Assembly (NCBI GenBank): GCA_961205875.1 | Contig: OY540821.1 | Location: 12,028,001-12,092,000, forward strand | Reading direction: 5' to 3' | DNA from: Sialis fuliginosa | Taxonomy: Eukaryota; Arthropoda; Insecta; Megaloptera; Sialidae | DNA: 64,000 nt | Shown here: positions 1-10,697 of the stretch, piece after piece | Layout: the number at the start of each line of letters is the position of its first letter | Numbering within the stretch: the stretch's first letter is position 1 | Program-made: the position numbers and the translations under genes | The notes under the pieces: generated by a model | Databases searched by the model: none | The model's input: only the letters and a program-made list of their open reading frames with translations | What the model was told of the DNA's origin: nothing

Positions 1-1070
1 CGTTCAGCAATGGTCCTAGAAACTGTATTGGTATGTATAATAATGTAGAAATTATTTCTCCCCCTCCTTAAAAATGCTGACCAACATTTGCATACAGAAT
101 AAATATTCTGGTAACAGAAAATTTAGTCCTCAGTATGTCGACCCTTTTGGTTAATTTATTACTATACTTCTGAAATTTCGTGAGTGGCTTCTTTTTGACG
201 AGTCTTTCAACTTTTTTATTTGCGAAAATTCATAAAAATGGGACATTTTCGAGCGTACAGCCGCGGAATCTTCCTGATGGCAAACTGAAAAAACAGCTTA
301 AGATATTTTTAAGAATTTTCGCAAATAAAAATGTTGGAAGAAGAAGCCACTCACGAAGTTTCAGAAGTATGGTAATAAATTAACAAAATAGTCGACGTAC
401 TGAGGACTATTATGGTTTAATGTTAAGTAAGCATTAACATAAAAAACAAATATCTCGAGAAGCAAAGTAGATATCGAAAAAAATAGCTATTTTAGAATTG
501 CTTAAAATATTAAAAACATATAAGTAACTAAATAATATTATGACCTATACCTAAACGATAAGGTGTCACAATCGCTGTATGTTTTTTTGTTAAGTATGAA
601 AAGAAAATTATATTTCTTGTCATTTTTAACTAGTTAAATTTTCTTTTTAAGTTTGGTTTAATAAAAGTGTCGATAAAATTAAAAAAAAAAAACTTTTAGT
701 TTACAAATTAAATTAATATTACATCAACTGTAAACGGTTTTTTTAATAAACATGTATACATGATATTGAACATTTTGGAATTGCAATAAAATTTGAGTAA
801 TATTATGGGTACACACAAAAAAATATTTATACACTGTGTGGAAATTTTATAAATATTACAGTTAAAAAAGTTTTTTTAAAGATAATATTGTTTACTACAG
901 GATCGAAGTTGGCGTTTGCAGTTGTCAAAACAGCAGTAGCTACGATCATAAGAGAATACAGTTTACACACTGATGCTACAATGGAAAATATAGTGCCAAT
1001 ATCAACATTCATTGGAAGATACAAATGTGACCGACCTATTAGTTTAGAAAAAAGAAGACTCAAAGTGTGA
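1..1070 (+). CDS. Cytochrome P450, CYP4 clan (CYP340-like), 3' end only
   Basis: Partial gene entering from the left edge. Exon 1-30 reads SFSNGPRNCIG, the heme-binding loop (FxxGxRxCxG) with the axial cysteine at codon 24-26. It ends in phase 1 at a GTATGT donor. The last exon is 901-1070, after a TTTACTACAG acceptor, and starts GSKLAFAVVK, ends RRLKV and stops at 1068-1070. The C-terminal exon is the same length class and clearly similar in sequence to the last exon of the next P450 downstream (shared VVKT, II+YSL+TDATM and GRYKC blocks), so the two are tandem duplicates. By family, P450s are heme-thiolate monooxygenases, normally ER-anchored by the N-terminus; the substrate cannot be told. 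The 870-bp intron carries an inverted-repeat element at 124-409. The heme loop here is intact, unlike its neighbour. Assignment to CYP340 rather than another lepidopteran CYP4-clan family is a guess. Confidence 0.9.
124..409. mobile_element. Foldback MITE in P450 intron
   Basis: A 286-bp element begins TAGTCCTCAGTATGTCGAC and ends with its near-exact inverse. The inverted arms run about 110 bp each (124-235 and 300-409) and include a matching GTGAGTGGCTTCTT block. The ends are bounded by TA on both sides, so a TA target duplication is likely. It carries no transposase. It sits in the last intron of the upstream P450, away from the splice sites. A small open frame from 180 to 383 is a by-product of the arms. 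Confidence 0.75.
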
Positions 1071-1186
1071 ACTATTGTTCACAATTAAACATGAATACTT
1101 ATTGTTTTCTATATTATTTATATCAAATCATATTTAAATTACTATGCTGATAAGTTATCTATTAATAGTTAATGGTGACAACTATT

Positions 1187-1192
1187 AATAAA
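1187..1192 (+). terminator. Possible polyadenylation signal of the upstream P450
   Basis: AATAAA lies 117 bases after the stop codon of the upstream P450. In DNA this AT-rich the hexamer is common by chance, so the assignment rests on position only. Confidence 0.3.
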
Positions 1193-2221
1193 AAATAGAT
1201 ATTATACACAAAAACTGTGAGTTTTTATATTTTGATTCATGTCAAATTACAAGGTCATTTATTTATTTCTAGATACAATGTCTTATTGTTAGACTTTTGT
1301 GTGTATATGTATTAAACTTGAGTTTTTGTTTGTATATACATATATGCAGGAAACTTTGTTAAATTATTTGTTTAGTTTAATTGTTCCTACCTACTAGAGA
1401 TACTCAAAATAAAAGTTCTGACAGCCCGAATCGATTTCTGATTGATTGTAGTAACCAAGCCTCACTCACAACCATATTTTCTGATTTTTTCAATCAATAT
1501 CATTAAATATACTTCATATACATATTATGTTCAATTTTTATTTTATTTTTGAATGCTTGTTAAAATTAATTTTTGAATAAATCGCGTTACCGCCAATTTG
1601 GTTAAAAATGGCGACGCAGTCATAATTCTTACACAAGTATCTGTACTACTTACCTAATTCTATTACAGATAAATAATTCCATCGTCGAAAAAATTCTCAT
1701 GGGTTTTTTCCTTGTTTTTTATTATGTTACCAAATTTTTTGCATCAAATAGAAATGAAAAATGATCTGTCATAATAAGACATAGCAAGATTGGTATAAAT
1801 ATAACAGACTATAGAATGATCTATTCATTAAGTGAAGTACAAGACAGATAATAATACCTTAAAAAATATTTTATAGTGTCGAGACTTAATAAAATAAAAA
1901 TATATTAATAATAAATACATAAAATTCAGTTAGAAATTACAAAATTTCTTAATCAATTCATTGAAAAGCATATATGGGAGTGCTATAAGATTACTAATAA
2001 TTTTTTTAACTACACAGAAAAAAATGTTTAAAAGATTAACATAATGCAAAACCAGTATTTGATGATTTCTTTAAATTTTAACTGCCTCGCAATTATGAAC
2101 ATGAAGGTTAATATTGTTAGTTGTATTAGATCTGTATAGATTTTAGTATTGATCAGAATTTATAAGAAGGTAGTGCTTTTCATTTTTTTAAAAACTGTGT
2201 ATTTACCTTTATCTTATAAAA
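1193..2221. other. Intergenic spacer between the two P450 genes
   Basis: AT-rich DNA with no coding signal. It must hold the promoter of the downstream P450, but no convincing TATA/initiator pair could be picked; TATAAG at 2161 is the only candidate and is weak. Confidence 0.5.
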
Positions 2222-3221
2222 ATGTGGGATTTAATATCATTTAAAAAACTAGAAATTACAACTTTATTGTGGATATTTGTATTTTTTGTGGCTGTTATAT
2301 TATCATTTACGTATTACTGGAGTAGAAGGAAATTATATCAAGTTGCAACATTGTTACCTGGTCCTCCAACACTTCCCATTATTGGAAATGTACATATGTA
2401 TATAGGAAAACCTGTTATAGGTAAGTAATACACTATACATTTTATATACAGGGAATTCGCGGGAACTGAGTGACCATTGCTTACTTTGAAGATTGGTTAA
2501 ATGGGCAAAGTATCAGTATTTTTTCCGGGATGAATAATGGCGGTCTCAAAAAAAAACAATTGAATGTCGAATTTCAGAGATATATTGAAATATAACTTTT
2601 TTTAATGGAATAATCTGTATCTATATTATTATTGAATTTTATAGCTAAGAATTTTCTCTTTATAAAAGTCTTATACATTATTATATTTTATTTTATACCA
2701 ATTTTACCACCATACATACCACGCAAAACATAAAGATAAAGCAAAAAAATACGTTTCTTTTTTTTAAAACGTCAAGGTGGTGTACCCCTTTACTTAATTT
2801 AATTAGATTTCTAAATTGTAATAAAAAAAATTCTTAATGATATTTTTTACTTTTTTTATTTTATCTTGTCTTGATTTGAGAATTTTACGAACCGAAGGAG
2901 CAAAGCGGTATTCGGCAAACACTTCGAACAAAAGGTCGTATTCGCCACGTTCGTTGTGCTCATCCTGTTCCCACAACTGTCTTAACTTTATAAGTGTGGT
3001 AATAGCTGCTATTTACTATTATATAAATTGATAAGAAATAAAAAATACAAGGAAACATTGGTAACGGATTTGCATAATTTTGTTTAAATTTATTATAATA
3101 TAATCCATTGAAGAGGGTATTTCCCATATTCATTTAATAAAATTAGACTATTTTCATGTCCCATTCCATTGCAAAATTTGTAACATAAAAGCAATCATTG
3201 TGGCTTGAATGTAAAACTTAA

Positions 3222-3550
3222 AAATATGGTATCGCGGACATTATTTAAGATCTTTTGATTTTACATAGTTCTTTACTACATTATATTGTTCAATATTAAA
3301 CAGTTTAGGCAGCGTATTGCAAAATAGCGTGCCGGCGGCAAACTTTTTCACGACTTGATTTACTATTATCGTCACTGCTTATTTCTTATGTTACCTAACG
3401 TTATAAAATATATCCTATAACCTGGCGAGAGAACATAATATCTTTGAATTAAAAAAATACACACGTAAATCGGATAAGTGGTTCTTGAATTATAAGCGCA
3501 CTAACGGACAAACAGACAGACAGATAGACGTTGAGCTTTATAAATATTTA
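3222..3550 (+). repeat. SINE-like retroposon copy 1 (GACAGACAG-tailed family)
   Basis: Lies in intron 1 of the disrupted P450. Shares with 9973, 18088 and 35031 the ordered blocks ATTATCGTCACTGCTTAT, ACAAAATATAT/CCTATAACCTGG, CAGAGAACATA, CGGATAAGTGGTTC, TTATAAGCGCACTAACGGAC and an AGACAGACAG / GTTGAGCTTTATA tail. The variable 5' starts with a common 3' end fit target-primed retrotransposition. No open frame; it could be a SINE or a 5'-truncated LINE 3' UTR. Confidence 0.65.
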
Positions 3551-5721
3551 TGATGAAATCTCAAGTGATAGCAGAAATCTTTATCTTAAATATACAAACA
3601 TTTTAAATCTCAAAAAATAATCATATTCAACGGAGCAGACATTTTAATAAAAAATAATAATTAAAATTCTAAGAATTTTTCTTCAAATTCGTCATACGCA
3701 AACACATATATGTAAACTCAAATTATATAAGTCATGTACGTATACACAGTAACAGAATTAAATATAGTTACGTAATTGTGTTAAATATTTTCCCTGTACG
3801 CTTTCCACGTCATAAAATTTAATATTTTAATTTTGATTGTTTTCAGAAATTTTAAATTCCGTCGACTATTATATAAAAGATTTATTCAAACAAAAACTAC
3901 CTATTAGGTTATGGTCAGGCCCGTTTTTAGTTATTTGTGCGACAAGACCTGAGGACTGTCAGATTATATTAAATTCCCCAGAAAGTTTTGAAAAATCATT
4001 GACGATGTATAATGTTATTAAAATCTTTATTGGTAATTGTATGCCCATGAAAACAGGTAATTATTAATTATAAGCCTTTTTTTTATTTAGAATTGAATGG
4101 TGTTTTTAGAATTTTTAAATCATTTTTCATTTTTGGGTCACAAGCCCTTAATTTATTTTTTCGGAAAAGTTATTTGGGATACCCGGTAAATGTATCAAAA
4201 ATCTAGACCTAATATTTATTAAAATACTGTCTATTTAAAATACCATCTATTTAAAAATGTATATATATATATATGGTTTGTTGCTATTTTGTCAAAAAAC
4301 ATCGTGTTGCTGTTTTGTCTCTTTGGTCTAAACATGGCATTAAAATCTACTGATTATTTTGTAGTATCTGACTGGAAACCAATGCGTAAAGCACTTACAC
4401 CTGCATTTACAAAATCGATGATCGAAAACAATGTACCAATGTTAAACAAATGCTGTAAAAAACTAATGGACGTAATGAAAAATAAAACAATTTGGGAGTA
4501 TCCTGATATGGATAAAGCAACCCTATCTGTTTGTACTGACTGTATTGTAGGTAAATCCTTGCAAAAAAATCATTACGTATTCATATAATTATATCAATTT
4601 TATTTTATGTTATAGCCTGCCAAACAAGATCAAATTTTATGAATTATGAAGAATATTATTGTTTCGGAAAAAAAATGAGAAGGTAATTTTTAGTGTTCCG
4701 TAACAAAATTATGTAACTGTCTGTCTGCTTGTTACAGATTTTTCTAGCTCAGATTTCGCATAAATATAGTAAATGGTGAACCAATTTAATTTATTTTTTA
4801 TTTTTTAGATGCAATAACATATGTTTTGATCGAACGGTAAAATTTTGGTTAATGAACGACTTTTTATTTAGTCTTACTAAAGACTATGAAGAGACACAGG
4901 AGATTATAAAGCATTGTGCGTATTATAAAAATAAGGTAATATAAGATGTTAAAATCTTTGTAAAAAATCTAAATTAATAATATTTTTAATTTTTAGTTAA
5001 TAGAAACGCGAAAACAAAAACTTCTTGAAGTGAAGCAAGAAGAAGAATCTAAATGTTTCCTTGACATTCTTTTAGAATTATCTGACGAAGGAAAAATAAC
5101 CGAAAAAGATATTTTTGATGATTTAAGTTTTATGTTTTCTGTAAGATATTCGTTTATAATCTAGGAAACTAATTGAATTAAAGCATTTTTACTATTATAG
5201 AGCGGAGATACAACAGGATCATGCGTTTACAACATATTAATACTCCTAGCAATCCACCAAGATGTGCAAACTAAACTCCATGATGAGCTAAATGGTATAT
5301 TTTGGGGATCAGATAGACCTATTGAAGCTGCAGATCTTCGGGAAATGGTTTATTTGGAAATGATTATAAAAGAAACGCTCAGGATTCTTTCTGAAGTAGT
5401 AGTGTTAGGAAGAACAACTACAGGCGATCTTAAACTTACAGAATGTACAATACCGTCAGGTAATAACAAATAGCTTTAATTTGTTTTATATTCCATTGAT
5501 ACTTAACTGTTTTTTTTTTATTAATTAACCTAATTAATAATTATTATGAGCCACATGATAAGTATTTTTATGTATTTCAGGTACATTAGTTATAATGAGT
5601 CCTTATTTGATGCATCGACATCCTGAATTTTGGCCTGAACCAAATAAATTTGATCCAGATCGTTTTTTACCAGAAAACTGTGAAAAAAGACATCCATATA
5701 GTTTTTTATCTTTTAGCGGCG

Positions 5722-7717
5722 CACAGTGGGTCTAAATCACACTTTTTTGCGCGAAATTTCGCTTCAAGCCAATTTTCAACCAATTTTAATAAAGTCAGTG
5801 GCATTTGAAAGGTAAATAGTTGTAGTTTCTGAAAATTACCCCAAGAATAGTCAATTCACCCTCTTAATTATTGTTTCATCCCCTTAAATCTGAAAATTCG
5901 ATTAAACGATAAATTCATAAATTAATAAATCGAATCAGATAATATATTCTGCACAAATATAAATATCTATTTGTTAGTACTATTATATAGTATGTGTAAA
6001 CATGTGTGAACATATTTTAATATATACAGGGTGAGTCATAAGTTCGTATTTCTTCGATATCTCCTCTGTTAATAATTAGAGAAAAATTTTAATTTTGAAT
6101 GATATTATAAGTAATAATACACATCTAAACTTATATTAAAATATATAGTGTGACCCCGAAAAAGGTTATCATTACAGGGTGAGTTGATAGTGCGTTTATC
6201 TTCGATATCTCCTCTCTTTTACAAGATACAGAAAAAATTCAAATATTAGATAATAATAAAAGTATAAATGTACATTATAAGAATGTATTGAAATATACAG
6301 TGTGGCCCCGAAATAAGGTGTATCACAAATATAATGTATTTTTAAATGGGATGACCCATTTATTTCTACCTTATGTAACTCTTGTTTAGAAGATCTATAC
6401 AGTGGTACAACATTTTTTAAAAACATTGAGGGGAAGGGGTATGATATAATTTGTTTTCTTAGTTGACGTTTTCAAACATTGTTTTGAAAAATCATTTTCG
6501 TTTTGGTGTGGCATTAGTTTAACCTAGACACCACTAGTAATCCATTAGAAATTTGTTTTATACAAGGTGCTCCTGAAAAAACTACAATTATTCAAAAATT
6601 ATATGCTACAAAACTATTTTTTAATGGAACAAAATATTTTTTTGTCATTAAGTATGTAATAGGTATTCGGTGCACTACAACTTTTCATGGCAGGTAAATC
6701 CTGCACCTAGTATATTTATTTATTTTAGGTGCAGGATTTACCTGCCATGAAAAGTTGTAGTGTACCGAATACCTATTACATACTTAATTAATGACAAAAA
6801 AATATTTTGTTCCATTAAAAAATAGTTTTGTAGCATATAATTTTTGAATAATTGTAGTTTTTTCAGGAGCACCTTGTATAAAACAAATTTCTAATGGATT
6901 ACTAGTGGTGTCTAGGTTAAACTAATGCCACACCAAAACGAAAATGATTTTTCAAAACAATGTTTGAAAACGTCAACTAAGAAAACAAATTATATCATAC
7001 CCCTTCCCCTCAATGTTTTTAAAAAATGTTGTACCACTGTATAGATCTTCTAAACAAGAGTTACATAAGGTAGAAATAAATGGGTCATCCCATTTAAAAA
7101 TACATTATATTTGTGATACACCTTATTTCGGGGCCACACTGTATATTTCAATACATTCTTATAATGTACATTTATACTTTTAGTATTATCTAATATTTGA
7201 ATTTTTTCTGTATCTTGTAAAAGAGAGGAGATATCGAAGATAAACGCACTATCAACTCACCCTGTAATGATAACCTTTTTCGGGGTCACACTATATATTT
7301 TAATATAAGTTTAGATGTGTATTATTACTTATAATATCATTCAAAATTAAAATTTTTCTCTAATTATTAACAGAGGAGATATCGAAGAAATACGAACTTA
7401 TGACTCACCCTGTATATATTAAAATATGTTCACACATGTTTACACATACTTTATAATAGTACTAACAAATAGATATTTATATTTGTGCAGAATATATTAT
7501 CTGATTCGATTTATTAATTTATGAATTTATCGTTTAATCGAATTTTCAGATTTAAGGGGATGAAACAATAATTAAGAGGGTGAATTGACTATTCTTGGGG
7601 TAATTTTCAGAAACTACAACTATTTACCTTTCAAATGCCACTGACTTTATTAAAATTGGTTGAAAATTGGCTTGAAGCGAAATTTCGCGCAAAAAAGTGT
7701 GATTTAGACCCACTGTG
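5722..7717. mobile_element. Transib-type palindromic (foldback) transposon inserted in P450 exon
   Basis: A 1,996-bp inverted repeat with two arms of about 989 bp joined by a short AT-rich centre near 6711-6728. The arms differ by only a few small indels and substitutions. The outer ends read CACAGTGGGTCTAAATCAC and its inverse. The flanking pentamer CGGCG is duplicated (5717-5721 and 7718-7722). CACA/GTG termini plus a 5-bp GC-rich duplication are the known hallmarks of Transib, whose transposase is related to RAG1 and whose ends resemble the RSS heptamer CACAGTG; such elements are known in moths (HzTransib). No transposase frame is present, so it is non-autonomous. Each arm holds two diverged direct units of about 148 bp starting ACAGGGTGAGT at 6026 and 6174, containing CTTCGATATCTCCTCT. 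A shorter frame (GCACAGTG ends with a GGC duplication) fits the same bases; the family call does not depend on it. Confidence 0.85.
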
Positions 7718-8178
7718 CGGCGGTCCCAGAAATTGTATTGGTGAGTAAAAAATTCACTTATTTATATTGAATTATTTTTAACTATTTATTTTTCTTTAGG
7801 TTACAAATTTGCTATTACTGTTGTTAAAACTGTAGTGGCGTTAATAATAAGAAAATATAGCCTCAAAACAGATGCAACAATGGAAGATATCGAACAAATA
7901 TCGGCGTTTGTTGGAAGATACAAATGTTCACGGCCAGTCACTATAGAAGAACGAGTGGCAAAATAAATGTGTTTAGTATAGAATATTCGAGTATTAACCC
8001 TAGGATGGTAGAGTGGGACCTCAAAAACCTCACATTTTGTTTTACCGATTTGATCTCCTATTTCGTCAAACTGATAAATTTCAACTAAAGAGGTTCTAGT
8101 ATTAGTTAGGAAGATGGTGGCAGAATTTTTTAAATGATTTGTACGTGCGGTAGAAGTTCAAATATGTGAAGATCTAAC

Positions 8179-8184
8179 AATAAA
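8179..8184 (+). terminator. Possible polyadenylation signal of the disrupted P450
   Basis: AATAAA lies about 210 bases after the P450 stop at 7966. Another AATAAA overlaps the stop itself (7962-7967), which is too close to be the usual signal. Confidence 0.3.
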
Positions 8185-9270
8185 AGGTATTAAATATATT
8201 TTTGTTTAAATGTAAAAAAAGTACTTCTATATCATTAGTTCGCTTCTGGAGCTTCATTTATATGCAAAAAATATGAGAATAATAGTTGCAGAAGTTAGCT
8301 GTTCGGATTTTTCATAAGCAGAAGGTTTTAAGGGTTTTTCCTGAATTTTTTTTTTTTTAAATGTATAAAAAATACACCATTTATATATTTTGAATTCCTG
8401 TTTCAATAAGCTTTAATTTGACACTCTACACGAAAATGTTTTTTTTCCATTTTCCAATTTACCCCCTTTGAAGTAAATTAGGAATATTTCGAAAAATCAG
8501 CAACACACATTTCTGCAACTGTTATTTTCTAATTCTGGGTAAAAAAACAAACAAATTAAAATCAAAATGAATTACATTTTTAACTTATTTACAATTATTT
8601 TTATAAAAAAAACTAATTACAATTGCAAAAACCAACTAATAATTAATATAAGAGATCTTTTTTGCAATTTTGAAATTCATTTATTTAAAAAAATCAGCGA
8701 CCTCCAAGTTTAAATCGATTCGTTATAAAAAACTTAATTACGTGTTGTTGTCAGCGACGAACAAATCATATACTGCCACCATTTCCCTTACTATATTGTT
8801 TGAATGTGTAGTGTATTAATTAACTATATGTATTTACAAGCCACTGCACACAGGATTTATAATGTTTTATTTATAATTTAATTCATTTCTCTCTTTATAA
8901 AAATTATACAATATTTTTTACAGTAAAAAATGCTTGCATAATCGTACAGTTGTGATGGCTTAATTTAGTTGCTGTTGTATGAGAGCTAAATTAATTAATA
9001 TATGATAACTATGGATATGTGATAGAGAAACTAAGCTGGCGGTCTATTTGTGTTTGAAAGCTTATACGCTGTTAATTATTTTATATAATATGTAATATGT
9101 ATACATTTATTTGTCGTATTTATTAGTTATTTATACAAAATTATTTAATATAAATTGGAATTATAATATTTGTAATTAATTTTATTAAACTTCAAAACAA
9201 ATTAAATGAAAGTAGTTTTGATAGTTTTAAACCTTTTAGAAGTTTTTGAATACTAGAAAAACCTACTAAT
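8185..9270. other. Gene-free AT-rich DNA
   Basis: Both strands and all frames are broken by stops; no repeat family recognised and no structural RNA seen. Confidence 0.5.
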
Positions 9271-9469
9271 AGAGATTGGCGAAATTTGAACTAAATTTAA
9301 ACAAGATATAATGGTATATAACATCGATAATAATATTTTTGTATTCCTGAGTTCTACAAATATTTAAGTACCTTTCTGAAGCTTGTTATATTTAACCCTT
9401 TCTATAAATATTTGTTTAATTTCTGTTTGCTTTCTGGTCCAAATTCACTATAAAGATCTGCCAATCTCT
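9271..9469. mobile_element. Short inverted-repeat MITE (AGAGATTGGC ends)
   Basis: Starts AGAGATTGGCGAAATTT and ends GATCTGCCAATCTCT, a 10-bp inverted match. The ends resemble those of the 259-bp hAT-like element at 27987 (AGAGACTGG/CCAATCTCT). No clear target duplication is visible, so the exact limits are uncertain. Confidence 0.45.
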
Positions 9470-9972
9470 TTTGACAGCAACAAAAACAATCAAGCAATCT
9501 TATAAAAAGAGGTGTCTAGCAAAGGTTTCACGTTTATATACAACTAGCTCGCGTGGATTACGGAATTATTGTTTAGGTTTTAGTTATTATTGTAATAATA
9601 CTTATCAACACCTAAATTACCTAACAAAAAGTACAAATAATTTTTTTTCTGTTTAAATTTAAAAGTTTATTGAAAACAAAATAAACAATAGACGATCAAA
9701 GGATCGAATGAGTCCAAATACCGACCAAACGAACGCGAATCGCTCCCTCCTACCCCACGCCCTCACACGGGTCTTCTTTAGTTCGCGCGAATAATATGTT
9801 ACCGTATGTATATTTCAAGTTATTTCCTAAACTATTAGATGCTGTAAAGAGCAAATTTTATCTGCATTAAATACTTATGACGACGAAATCATTTATTTCA
9901 ATAAGGATTAATGTTTTACGGGTCATAAGTCCACGTAAACAGAACCTAAACATTTTTTATTTTTTTAGTTAG

Positions 9973-10275
9973 AAATATGGTATTGCGGACTTTATTTTAG
10001 ATTAGATCGTGATTCTATATAGTTCTTTACTATATTATATTGTTCAATATTTAACGGTATTGCAAAATAACGCGTGGCGGCAAACTTTTTCCCGACTTGA
10101 ATTATTATTATCGTCACTGCTTATTATTTTGACATAACAAAATATATCCTATAACCTGGCCAGAGAACATATCTATGAATTTTAAAAAAAAATACATAAA
10201 TCGGATAAGTAGTTCAGAATTATAAGCGCACTAACGGACAGACAGAGAGACATTGAGCTTTATATTATATATAGA
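9973..10275 (+). repeat. SINE-like retroposon copy 2
   Basis: Same family and orientation as the copy at 3222. It begins AAATATGGTATTGCGGAC, keeps the ATTATCGTCACTGCTTAT and TTATAAGCGCACTAACGGAC blocks, and ends in GACAGACAGAGAGACATTGAG. Several short deletions relative to copy 1. Confidence 0.65.
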
Positions 10276-10697
10276 TATATTATATTATGTCAACTGATAT
10301 AATATTTGGTACAACAGATTCAGTGTAATATCTTTTGTATTGTTTGCATAAGTACGAGCACATCTACTATATACAAAATAATATGACAACCACATATAAA
10401 GGCGCGAAGGAATAAGACATAAGGCATACAGGAAAGAGAAAGGGAAGTCGGCGGTTCAAGAATGTGGTACACGCGTAAAAGTACAACTATCTTATGTGTG
10501 ATAATTGTAAAGGAGATACACGGTGTTATAATGTATGTGACAGTAAGTGTAAGATCTCTTTCAACCTAGGTGTTCAGATCGCGACAAGCAACAATTTACA
10601 TTAATTAATACATAGTTATAAACGCGCTTTTACATCTATGCGTGATTAAGGTTATTCGATCATTACAGTAATGTATAGATAAAAGTCTAATATTTAG

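Larger units (their letters stand above)
2222..7966 (+). pseudogene. Cytochrome P450, CYP4 clan (CYP340-like), disrupted in heme-binding exon
   Basis: Nine exons with GT-AG junctions: 2222-2420, 3847-4056, 4365-4550, 4616-4682, 4809-4935, 4997-5140, 5201-5459, 5581-5721 continued at 7723-7740, and 7800-7966. They sum to 1,518 bases, a 505-residue P450, the usual length. Landmarks: hydrophobic anchor at residues about 12-32, PGPP hinge 46-49, WKPMR of helix C at 140-144, I-helix SSGDTT 311-316 (usual consensus A/G-G-x-D/E-T-T, so Ser replaces both small residues), ETLR (ExxR) 369-372, PDRF 423-426, FSGGPRNCIG 442-451 with Cys449. After residue 444 the exon is interrupted by a 1,996-bp transposon. 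As assembled the frame runs four foreign codons into it and stops at 5733-5735, a 448-residue product without heme ligand. There is no other frameshift or stop, so inactivation looks recent or allelic. It is a tandem duplicate of the P450 ending at 1070. The start is chosen because it precedes the membrane anchor directly. Confidence 0.9.

Noticed and set aside
4289-4364. Starting P450 exon 3 upstream at 4289 (MSKNIVLLFCLFGLNM...)
   Set aside because: Splicing at 4364/4365 gives GNCMPMKT-VSDWKPMRK, which fits the P450 helix-C region; the upstream residues are intronic.
6196-6426. 76-codon minus frame inside the P450 insertion as a transposase
   Set aside because: Low-complexity, no transposase motif, and it lies in an arm that is duplicated in inverse orientation.
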